Notes under the pieces: model-generated
The model's database searches: none
Seen by the model: the letters and a program-made list of their open reading frames with translations, nothing else
Told to the model about the DNA's origin: nothing
In this document: positions 1 through 5,472 of the stretch, piece by piece
Layout of the letters: each line of letters opens with the position of its first letter
Numbering within the stretch: position 1 is the first letter of the stretch
Origin: Azoarcus sp.
GTDB lineage: Bacteria; Pseudomonadota; Gammaproteobacteria; Burkholderiales; Rhodocyclaceae
Assembly (NCBI GenBank): GCA_031268685.1
Contig: JAIRWW010000300.1
Span: 1 to 7,175, forward strand
Length of the DNA stretch: 7,175 nucleotides
Direction: 5' to 3'
Translations under genes and position numbers: made by a program

Positions 1-1943
1 GTGCCGATCATGTCGCTGTCAGTTTCCAGGTCGGCGTAGCGCAGCAAGGGCAGCCCGCTTTGCCGCGCGCCGATGAATTCGCCAGGGCCGCGGATGCGCA
101 GGTCTTCGCGGGCTATGGCGAAGCCATCGCTTTGTTCGTAGATTGCCTTGAGCCGCGCGCGCGCGGTCTCTGACAGTGGACGCTCGTACAGGAGCACGCA
201 GGTGGAGCGCGCCGCGCCGCGTCCGACGCGGCCACGCAGTTGGTGCAATTGGGCGAGGCCGAAGCGTTCGGCATGTTCGATCACCATCAGGCTGGCGCGG
301 GGCACGTCCACGCCGACCTCGATGACCGTGGTCGCCACCAGCACATGCAGTTCGCCCGCGGAGAAAGCGGCCATCGCCGCCGCTTTTTCTTCGCTCTTGA
401 GACGGCCATGGATGAGGCCGATACGCAATTCAGGCAGGGCTGCCTTCAGGGTTTCCCAGGTTTCGAGCGCGGTTTTCAGTTGCAGGGCTTCCGATTCCTC
501 GATTAGCGGACACACCCAGTAAGCTTGCTGGCCGTCAAGGCAGGCGGCTTTCAGGCGGGCGACGATTTCTTCGCGGCGCGTGGCGCAGGCCAGCCGGGTT
601 GCGATGGGCGTGCGCCCGGGCGGCAGTTCGTCGAGCGCCGTGACATCGAGGTCGGCGTAATGAGTCATCGCCAGCGTGCGCGGGATCGGCGTTGCCGACA
701 TCATCAGCATGTGGGGACGCGCGCCGGAAGCGCCCTTGTCGCGCAGGGCCAGGCGCTGGCGCACGCCGAAACGGTGCTGTTCGTCGATGACTGCCAGCGC
801 GAGGCGGGGGAGATCGACCGGGTCTTCGATCAAGGCATGCGTGCCTGCGGCGAGCAGGCATTCGCCATTACGCAGTCGGGCGAGTTCGGCTTCGCGTTCG
901 CGCTTTTTGCGTTTGCCCGAAAGCCGGGCGATGTTGAGGCCGAGCGGCTCGAACCAGGCGGCGAGTTTGCGGTAATGCTGTTCGGCAAGAATTTCGGTGG
1001 GCGCCATCAACACGGCCTGCCAGCCGTTTTCGGCGGCTTGCAGCATGGCGCAGGCGGCGACTATGGTTTTGCCGCTGCCGACGTCGCCTTGCAGGAGCCG
1101 TTGCATAGGGCGGGGGGCGGCGAGATCGGCGGCGATTTCTTCCACCGCGCGGCATTGCGCAGCCGTGAGGGCGAATGGCAGGCGCTCGCGCAAAGCGGCG
1201 GTCAAGGTCTGGCGCGGCGGAAGGCTTACCGCTTCGTGGATGCGGCGGGCATTGTAAGCTCGCCGCAGCGAGAGTTGCTGGACGAGCAATTCCTCGAACT
1301 TGATACGCTGCCACGCCGGATGCGTGCGAGTTTCCAGCGCGTGCGCATCGGCTTCAGGCGGCGGATGGTGCAGACTGCGGATGGCTTCGGCAAAGCCGGG
1401 CAGATCGAGGCGGCGGCAAAGTTCGGCGGGGAGCAGCTCATCAAGCTGCGTGTTTTGCAGCGCAAAATCCACCAGCCCGCGCAAAGCGGTCTGGGAAAGG
1501 CCCGCAGTCGCCGGATAGACGGGGGTCAGGGCTTGCGGCAGCGGCTCATCTTCCGCCACCGGGCGCAGGCGCGGATGCACCATTTCGACGCCGAAAAAAC
1601 CATCGCGTACTTCACCGAAAAGCCGGAAGCGGCATCCGGACGTCAACTGCTTTTGCAGCGATGGGTAAAAGTTGATCCAGCGAGCGATGATTTCGCCGCC
1701 CTCGGCGTCACGCATGCGGGCAAGCAATTGCTGGCGTGGCCGGGCAATTTCGCAGGAAAGCGCTACGGCTTCGATTTGCGCGGTTTCGCCGGGAGCCAGT
1801 TGCGCGATCGGAGTGAGACGGGTTTCGTCCTCGTATCGCAGGGGCAGATGGACTATGAGATCTTCCGGACGGCAGATATCGAGCTTGGCCAGCAGGCGCG
1901 CCTGACGGCTGTTTTCCGCCGGCCAGCGGTTTGGCGCGCTCAC
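1..1943 (-). CDS. recG: ATP-dependent DNA helicase RecG, C-terminus cut by window edge
   Basis: RecG is a superfamily 2 double-stranded DNA translocase that regresses stalled replication forks and branch-migrates recombination intermediates in the cytoplasm. I translated the minus strand by hand: 647 complete codons with no stop. The wedge/OB region is N-terminal (HLPLRYEDET near residue 32). Helicase motifs follow in order: LPFALTAAQ (about 255-263), Walker A GDVGSGKT (286-293), APTEILAEQH (314-323), GTHALIE (367-373), DEQH box (387-390), SATPIPRT (416-423), the motif VI stretch QLRGRVGRG (568-576) and the TRG-type translocation motif around IRGPGEFIGARQSG (617-630). E. coli RecG has 693 residues, so only about 40-50 C-terminal residues should be missing. 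The start is GTG at 1943: the frame has an upstream stop, no ATG lies between, and the first internal Met is near residue 77, inside the wedge domain. Upstream GGGAA is a weak ribosome site. ridA ends 28 nt upstream, so co-transcription with it is likely. Confidence 0.97.
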   Translation of the reverse strand, partial: MSAPNRWPAENSRQARLLAKLDICRPEDLIVHLPLRYEDETRLTPIAQLAPGETAQIEAVALSCEIARPRQQLLARMRDAEGGEIIARWINFYPSLQKQLTSGCRFRLFGEVRDGFFGVEMVHPRLRPVAEDEPLPQALTPVYPATAGLSQTALRGLVDFALQNTQLDELLPAELCRRLDLPGFAEAIRSLHHPPPEADAHALETRTHPAWQRIKFEELLVQQLSLRRAYNARRIHEAVSLPPRQTLTAALRERLPFALTAAQCRAVEEIAADLAAPRPMQRLLQGDVGSGKTIVAACAMLQAAENGWQAVLMAPTEILAEQHYRKLAAWFEPLGLNIARLSGKRKKREREAELARLRNGECLLAAGTHALIEDPVDLPRLALAVIDEQHRFGVRQRLALRDKGASGARPHMLMMSATPIPRTLAMTHYADLDVTALDELPPGRTPIATRLACATRREEIVARLKAACLDGQQAYWVCPLIEESEALQLKTALETWETLKAALPELRIGLIHGRLKSEEKAAAMAAFSAGELHVLVATTVIEVGVDVPRASLMVIEHAERFGLAQLHQLRGRVGRGAARSTCVLLYERPLSETARARLKAIYEQSDGFAIAREDLRIRGPGEFIGARQSGLPLLRYADLETDSDMIG

Positions 1944-1971
1944 GTAGCCGCGTTCCCGCGCAGGGCCGGTA

Positions 1972-2352
1972 TCAGCCGGTGACGATTACGGCGTCGGCTT
2001 CGACCAGTGCAGCCCTCGGTAATTCTTTGACGCCGACCGCTGCTCGCGCCGGATAAGGTTCGTCGAAATAGCGCGCCATGATTTCATTGACTTTGGCGAA
2101 ATTACTCAAGTCGGTGAGATAAATGGTGATACGCACAGTCTGCGAAAGTGAAGCGCCAGCGGCTCCGGCCACAGCTTTCAGGTTCTCGAAAACGCGGACG
2201 GCTTGCGCCTCGAAGCCTTCGGCCATCAGGCCCGTTTGGGGATCGAGGCCGATCTGTCCCGAACAATAAACGGTATTGCCAGCTTTCACGGCTTGCGAAT
2301 AAGTGCCGATGGCGGCGGGCGCGGCGGGCGTGGAAACGGTCTCGCGGGTCAT
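1972..2352 (-). CDS. ridA: RidA family reactive enamine/imine deaminase
   Basis: RidA (YjgF/YER057c/UK114 family) hydrolyses reactive enamine and imine intermediates such as 2-aminoacrylate, formed by PLP enzymes like threonine dehydratase. It acts as a cytoplasmic trimer with active sites at subunit interfaces. The protein is 126 residues, close to E. coli RidA (128). Visible family features are the N-terminal [24 protein letters not shown] near residues 29-41, and the C-terminal [13 protein letters not shown]. Arg103 lines up with the carboxylate-binding Arg105 of E. coli RidA, and Glu118, 15 residues later, lines up with Glu120, so the catalytic pocket looks intact. The gene precedes recG by 28 nt on the same strand and probably shares its transcript. 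The ribosome site is weak (GGAA about 9 nt upstream). An intrinsic terminator ends only about 22 nt upstream of the start codon, so the promoter position is unclear. Confidence 0.95.
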   Translation of the reverse strand: MTRETVSTPAAPAAIGTYSQAVKAGNTVYCSGQIGLDPQTGLMAEGFEAQAVRVFENLKAVAGAAGASLSQTVRITIYLTDLSNFAKVNEIMARYFDEPYPARAAVGVKELPRAALVEADAVIVTG

Positions 2353-2374
2353 GCCTGTATTCCGGAAAAAGGGG

Positions 2375-2405
2375 AAAAAGAAAAGGGCGCGGGTTCTCCG
2401 CGCCC
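2375..2405 (-). terminator. Rho-independent terminator after fliW
   Basis: On the minus strand an 8-bp perfect G+C-only stem, GGGCGCGG / CCGCGCCC (2398-2405 with 2385-2392), encloses the 5-nt loop AGAAC and is followed at once by TTTTCTTTTT (2384-2375). This is a textbook intrinsic terminator for transcripts coming from fliW, whose stop codon lies about 21 nt upstream. It is unusual in sitting only about 22 nt before the ridA start codon. Confidence 0.9.
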
Positions 2406-2426
2406 CTTGGCATGATACCCGCGCTT

Positions 2427-2861
2427 TCAGCCGCGAACGCGCAAAATGATGTCGTAGCTGAGTTTGTCGATGACTTTTTGCAATCCGCGCTGCTGACGAA
2501 TGTTGATGACCAGCGGCGCCATGAAATTGGCGCGCAGGCCCGCTTCTGCGGGAGCATCCCCGCTCTTGCGGACGATGACGGCCACCGCGGCGTCTTCAGG
2601 GCGCGACAGGCGCAGAGCGGCGATTTCCTCGTCCGTGAGCGGAAACTCGTATGTAATGCCGAGCTGTTCCGGCCCTGTTAGCGAAAATGCAAGGCTGGCG
2701 TCGTCTACGCTCTGGAGCAGAAACACCTTGCCGCCGCCGCCTTCTTCATGCAGCAGCACGAAACGGCGCGAATTCTCGAACCCTGGCAGACCCGCCGGGA
2801 ATTCGATCACTTTGTCATCGGAAACTTCTATCGCGCCCAATACCGGACTGTCGATCTTCAT
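2427..2861 (-). CDS. fliW: Flagellar assembly factor FliW
   Basis: FliW is a small cytoplasmic protein that binds flagellin and, when free, binds and antagonises the RNA-binding regulator CsrA. It thereby couples flagellin translation to secretion (partner-switch model from Bacillus and Campylobacter). The 144-residue product has the usual length and motifs: FPAGLPGF at 21-28, VFLLQSVDD at 46-54, LAFSLTGP at 57-64, YEFPLTDEE at 71-79 and the strongly conserved NFMAPLVIN at 112-120, then a C-terminal RGLQKVIDK. An oddity is a four-glycine run (41-44) in a loop. The start has GGGGGAG three nt upstream. It lies 41 nt downstream of the SPOR gene on the same strand, with a small 5-bp hairpin (2886-2898) in the gap lacking a T-run, so the three genes probably form one operon. 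No csrA or flagellin gene is visible in this window. Confidence 0.94.
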   Translation of the reverse strand: MKIDSPVLGAIEVSDDKVIEFPAGLPGFENSRRFVLLHEEGGGGKVFLLQSVDDASLAFSLTGPEQLGITYEFPLTDEEIAALRLSRPEDAAVAVIVRKSGDAPAEAGLRANFMAPLVINIRQQRGLQKVIDKLSYDIILRVRG

Positions 2862-2902
2862 AGGCTCCCCCGTTGTCTGAAACGGCCCGCGTTGCGGGTG
2901 AA

Positions 2903-3565
2903 TTATTTTGCTGCCCGCCGCTTCGGTTTGCTGGCCGCTTTCGCGGTTGCTTTACCGGTTTTTAGTGGCGGCAGCACGATACCTTCGGCGATGCTTTTCA
3001 GACGGCGCCTCGCCGCCTCGGCTTCGCTTTTATTGCGAAAAGGCCCGACGACGACCCGCGCCTGAGTATGGGCGGGCAAGCCGGATGCCAAAACATTGTC
3101 GAGCAGGCTTTTGGCATTGTCCATGGAATCGAACACGCCCAGCTGAATAAAATATCCGCTTTGCAATGAAGGGGGCGGCGGCTCGGAAGGAAGCGGCGGC
3201 TCAGCCACCGCGCCCACCGCGCCCGCTGTGGGCGGCTCGGATTCTGGTGCGGTGGCTTGCGGAGCGGTTTCCTGCTCTGGCGCTGCGGCTTCCGATGCTG
3301 GAGGAATGGAAGCGTTTTCCACCGCGTTGGCGATGATTTCATCGACGGGCACGATGGCCTCGCCCGATGCCGCATCTATGGCGTATATGGGGTAGCTGAC
3401 TTCGGGCGGCGGCGCGGGTCTACTGACAACCAGTGCCGCCGGTTCGCCGCCATACTCGTACCACAGCGTGGCTATCAGCAAGGCGGTTGCCAGCGTTATG
3501 GCGAAACCTGCGCGGAGTAGGGCCTTGCGGCGCAAATCGGCTGCTGCGGCGAATTTCCGCATCAT
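2903..3565 (-). CDS. SPOR-domain single-pass membrane protein
   Basis: The predicted inner-membrane protein has 220 residues. A short basic cytoplasmic N-terminus (RRK at 12-14) leads into one transmembrane segment (about 19-36). A long Pro/Ala/Glu-rich linker (about 48-134) follows, then a C-terminal SPOR domain (about 136-198) with the hallmark GYFIQLGVF near its start and VVVGPF at 171-176, and a basic tail (KPKRR at 213-217). SPOR domains bind glycan strands lacking stem peptides and often target proteins to the division septum (known for FtsN and DedD), so the domain should be periplasmic. The gene overlaps the upstream DUF2802 gene in an ATGA arrangement, which implies translational coupling. 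The ATG is doubled (ATGATG), so initiation may be at 3565 or 3562. A specific role is not deducible; an FtsN-like or motility-associated envelope function is inference. Confidence 0.88.
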   Translation of the reverse strand: MMRKFAAAADLRRKALLRAGFAITLATALLIATLWYEYGGEPAALVVSRPAPPPEVSYPIYAIDAASGEAIVPVDEIIANAVENASIPPASEAAAPEQETAPQATAPESEPPTAGAVGAVAEPPLPSEPPPPSLQSGYFIQLGVFDSMDNAKSLLDNVLASGLPAHTQARVVVGPFRNKSEAEAARRRLKSIAEGIVLPPLKTGKATAKAASKPKRRAAK

Positions 3566-4122
3566 GACAGCCTGTCTTGCATTTCCTGCTGCCGTGCGCG
3601 TGCGGCAAGCGATGCGACCAGATCGGCTTCGGCGCGGCTGATACCGCAGCGCGTGGCGATGACATCGGCCATCACTCCGCGCCGCGCCAGCGCCAGCGCC
3701 TCATCGTATTCAGGAGAAACATCAGGCTCCGTTGGCACTACCATGGGGGCTTCCGGTTTCGTCGCCATACGCTCCATTTCAGCGCGCAGCGTATTGATTT
3801 CCTGGTGCTGGATTTCAAACATTTCCCGCATGCGCTCGACTTCGCGCCGCAAGCGCTGCAACTCAAATTCGAGTGCGAAAGGATCGAAGGCATTATTTGG
3901 CGCGATGTTTCGCACAATGCTTTCCGGTTCCGGCAAAGCGGAAGGCGGCGGCTCTTTTGGCGGCAGGGGCGCATAGTCGAAAAGATCGTCGTCCACGCCC
4001 GCCTCCGTCCTGGGGCCTTCAGTCAGCGGCTTCGGCTGATTCCGGATGCGCAGGGCGAGGAAAAATTGCCATACGCCATAAATCAGCAGCGCCGCTATAA
4101 AACTCCATATCAATTGCCGCAT
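3562..4122 (-). CDS. DUF2802-type membrane-anchored coiled-coil protein
   Basis: This 186-residue protein has one N-terminal transmembrane helix (about 4-24), an acidic Pro-rich linker (about 38-70), a predicted coiled coil (about 84-121; LQRLRREVERMREM and similar heptads), and a short C-terminal domain (about 139-172). The C-terminal domain has a helix-turn-helix-like look (YDEALALARRGVMADVIA, then RCGISRAEADLV). I recognise it as the DUF2802 pattern found in proteobacterial proteins, often near chemotaxis and flagellar genes. The frame stays open upstream to 4239, but I chose ATG 4122 because a strong purine-rich ribosome site precedes it and the hydrophobic helix then sits at the N-terminus, as expected. 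It heads the minus-strand unit with the SPOR protein and fliW, overlapping the SPOR gene by 4 nt. The family has no established function that I know of. Confidence 0.82.
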   Translation of the reverse strand: MRQLIWSFIAALLIYGVWQFFLALRIRNQPKPLTEGPRTEAGVDDDLFDYAPLPPKEPPPSALPEPESIVRNIAPNNAFDPFALEFELQRLRREVERMREMFEIQHQEINTLRAEMERMATKPEAPMVVPTEPDVSPEYDEALALARRGVMADVIATRCGISRAEADLVASLAARARQQEMQDRLS

Positions 4123-4128
4123 GATCCG

Positions 4129-4136
4129 CCCTCCCT
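4129..4136 (-). promoter_or_regulatory. Ribosome binding site fixing the DUF2802 start
   Basis: On the minus strand AGGGAGGG lies about 6 nt upstream of the ATG at 4122. This is the strongest Shine-Dalgarno match in the region and argues against the longer 225-residue reading of the frame. Confidence 0.75.
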
Positions 4137-4209
4137 GACGGACATCCATAAAAAATAAAATGGAATGACGCCGGATCTTGTGCCATGTAACGCCATGGTC
4201 GAATATAGC

Positions 4210-4215
4210 GATAAT
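4210..4215 (+). promoter_or_regulatory. Possible -10 element for the ElyC/YdcF-like gene
   Basis: GATAAT matches five of six bases of the sigma-70 -10 consensus and would place a transcription start about 23 nt before the ATG at 4245. The 6-mer 17 nt upstream (GTAACG) is a poor -35. The 122-bp gap at 4123-4244 must hold divergent promoters for this gene and the DUF2802 operon, and it is A+T-rich at 4147-4161. Confidence 0.3.
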
Positions 4216-4244
4216 ACTTGCCACGCCCGTTTCGGACAAACAAT

Positions 4245-5015
4245 ATGGAACTTTTCTCGCCTTTTTTTCTTTTCTGGATGAAAAAGACAGTCTCGGCCTT
4301 GATCCTGCCGCCGCTTTTGCCTTTGGTCCTTATTTTTATCGGACTGCTTTTCATCAGCCGCCGCTGGCGAGGCGGCGCCGTCCTGGCCTGGTTCGGCCTT
4401 GCCGTCGGCGTACTTCTGGTCACTCCCGCCGTAACAGACTGGATGCTGTCGTCGATCGAACCGGCAGCCCCGATCCAGCCTGATGAAGCCAAGAGCGCAC
4501 AGGCTATCGTGATCCTGGGCGGCGGACGCATGTACGATGCGCCGGAATATGGCGGCGATACCGTAGGCCGCATGACGCTCGAACGCCTGCGCTACGGCGC
4601 ACGGCTTGCGCGTGAAACCGGCTTGCCGGTACTGGTCAGCGGCGGTGCGCCCGGAGGGCGGACGCCCGAGGCGCTGCTGATGAAGGCGGTGCTGGAAGAT
4701 GAGTTCAAAATTCCCGTGACCTGGGTGGAAGACGCCGCGCTCGACACCCGCCAGAATGCCCGCAACAGCGCCGCCCTGCTCAAACCTGCCGGTATCGGCC
4801 GCGTTGTCCTTGTCACCCACGCCGTTCACATGCGGCGCTCCCAAGCCGAATTCGCATCGCAGGGACTCGACACGGTGGCGGCCCCGACAGCATGGTTGAG
4901 CAGCCGGTACAGCGGCGACATCTTGCCCGCCTTGCCGAATCCAAGTTCATTTTATGCGGGCTGGTTTGCGCTGCACGAATGGCTTGGCCTGGCTGCCCGC
5001 CGCGTGGAGCGGTAA
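4245..5015 (+). CDS. ElyC/SanA/YdcF family (DUF218) envelope protein
   Basis: The predicted inner-membrane protein has 256 residues, with two N-terminal transmembrane helices (about 13-37 and 44-63) and a C-terminal DUF218 domain. Domain landmarks are AIVILGGGR (87-95), LERLRYGARLARETGLP (112-128), VLVSGG (129-134), the conserved glutamate and Asn segment E162...TRQNARNSA (168-176), VLVTHAVHMRRS (188-199) and the C-terminal HEWLG (244-248). The size and the two-helix N-terminus fit E. coli ElyC (259 residues) better than YdcF. ElyC is linked to peptidoglycan synthesis and undecaprenyl carrier metabolism at low temperature. The frame extends to a TTG at 4218, but ATG 4245 is preferred: it has GGA 8 nt upstream and starts just before the first helix. 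The gene is divergent from the DUF2802 operon and convergent with the DUF3460 gene. ElyC orthology is likely but not certain, so no symbol is assigned. Confidence 0.9.
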   Translation: MELFSPFFLFWMKKTVSALILPPLLPLVLIFIGLLFISRRWRGGAVLAWFGLAVGVLLVTPAVTDWMLSSIEPAAPIQPDEAKSAQAIVILGGGRMYDAPEYGGDTVGRMTLERLRYGARLARETGLPVLVSGGAPGGRTPEALLMKAVLEDEFKIPVTWVEDAALDTRQNARNSAALLKPAGIGRVVLVTHAVHMRRSQAEFASQGLDTVAAPTAWLSSRYSGDILPALPNPSSFYAGWFALHEWLGLAARRVER

Positions 5016-5047
5016 AGCGGTCATGCGGCGCAAAAGGGCGCACCGTT
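5016..5047. terminator. Imperfect hairpin between convergent genes
   Basis: The 32-bp gap between the two convergent stop codons can fold into an interrupted hairpin. The outer arms are AGCGGT / ACCGTT (one G-T wobble) and the inner arms GCGC / GCGC around AAAAGG, with a 6-nt bulge on one side. There is no clear T-run on either strand. It may act as a weak bidirectional terminator. Confidence 0.25.
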
Positions 5048-5239
5048 TCAAGCGTTGATGTCGTAACAATAAGGTTTGGCTGGCATGCGGGCGGCGGCGT
5101 AGCCGCGGCGCGCCCTGGCATCTTGCGGTTTGTCCCACCACAGGGCGAGACCAGTGCGCCGCAATTCGCGCTGTTCGGGATGTTGCTCCAGCCATTCGCG
5201 CATGAACAGTGTGAATTCGGATTCGTAGGGATTAGGCAT
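5048..5239 (-). CDS. DUF3460 family small protein
   Basis: This 63-residue cytoplasmic protein has no signal peptide or membrane segment. It matches the pattern I know for DUF3460, a short uncharacterised family of Betaproteobacteria: YESEFTLFM at 5-13, then a Glu/Gln/Arg-rich helix, WWDKPQD at 34-40, and the C-terminal MPAKPYCYD at 52-60. Length is typical of the family. The upstream sequence is only weakly ribosome-site-like (AAGAAAG about 7 nt before the ATG). It converges on the ElyC/YdcF-like gene and diverges from the large repeat gene. No function is established for the family. Its value here is mainly taxonomic. Confidence 0.85.
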   Translation of the reverse strand: MPNPYESEFTLFMREWLEQHPEQRELRRTGLALWWDKPQDARARRGYAAARMPAKPYCYDINA

Positions 5240-5281
5240 GGCGTGCTTTCTTTCGCGTAGAAGGGAAGATGGATGGCGGAC

Positions 5282-5290
5282 AATATAGCA
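5282..5290 (-). promoter_or_regulatory. Possible extended -10 promoter for the DUF3460 gene
   Basis: On the minus strand TGCTATATT fits an extended -10 element (TGn plus TATATT, five of six consensus bases). It would give a transcription start near 5275 and a leader of about 35 nt. The -35 region at 17-bp spacing (CAGACC) is poor, as is common with extended -10 promoters. It overlaps the inverted repeat at 5285-5301, so a bound regulator could block it. Confidence 0.35.
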
Positions 5291-5301
5291 TTCGATGCTA
5301 T
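5285..5301. repeat. Inverted repeat, 7-bp arms
   Basis: ATAGCAT-TCG-ATGCTAT is a perfect 7-bp palindrome with a 3-bp centre. It overlaps the candidate -10 of the DUF3460 gene, a layout typical of an operator, but no regulator is identifiable. Confidence 0.45.
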
Positions 5302-5323
5302 TCAGGTCTGGCGACTTTCCGGA

Positions 5324-5351
5324 ACATTGTCAACAAAATTGTTGGCAATGT
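5324..5351. repeat. 28-bp near-perfect inverted repeat in intergenic region
   Basis: ACATTG-T-CAACAA, then AA, then TTGTTG-G-CAATGT, forms arms of 13 bases with 12 Watson-Crick pairs and one T-G wobble. There is no T-run on either side, so it is not an intrinsic terminator. It lies between two divergent genes and could be an operator or a structured leader for the repeat gene. The central TTGTTG/CAACAA words recur 30 bp further on. Confidence 0.5.
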
Positions 5352-5383
5352 ATTTGCAGTCGGCAGGAGGCTTCGTTGCGTTT

Positions 5384-5396
5384 TTGTTGATAACAA
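5384..5396. repeat. Short inverted repeat TTGTT-GAT-AACAA
   Basis: Five-bp perfect arms surround GAT. The sequence reuses the TTGTTG and CAAC words of the palindrome at 5324-5351. By itself this could be chance; as a second half of a paired operator it is only suggestive. Confidence 0.25.
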
Positions 5397-5472
5397 CTTC
5401 TGCCAGGGGCGCTCATGGGCGGCGCGAAAAATCTACGAAGCTGGCAAGAATATAGAGAACAGAATTGACGAC

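Noticed and set aside
525..1982. 485-codon open frame on the plus strand
   Set aside because: It is antisense to recG. The minus-strand translation shows every RecG helicase motif in order, while the plus frame gives only a low-complexity, family-less product.
2862..2902. CsrA-binding ANGGA motif or terminator in the fliW leader
   Set aside because: The ribosome site is GGGGGAG without a clear ANGGA loop, and the small CCCGC/GCGGG hairpin (2886-2898) has no T-run.
4123..4239. N-terminal extension of the DUF2802 protein to 4239
   Set aside because: The strong ribosome site before ATG 4122 and the position of the membrane helix favour the shorter form. The extension would also run through the divergent promoter region.
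4123..4244. Possible sigma-54 promoter (TGGCAAG...TCGC) or flagellar sigma-28 promoter for the DUF2802 operon
   Set aside because: The spacing between the GG and GC elements is one base too long for sigma-54 and the -12 element is wrong. No TAAA/GCCGATAA pair at proper spacing was found.
5273..5455. 60-codon plus-strand frame with a hydrophobic middle and AAGGGA upstream of its ATG
   Set aside because: The ribosome-like site is well placed, so a small membrane protein is not excluded. However, the frame overlaps all three inverted repeats and the putative promoter region, and nothing in the product is recognisable.
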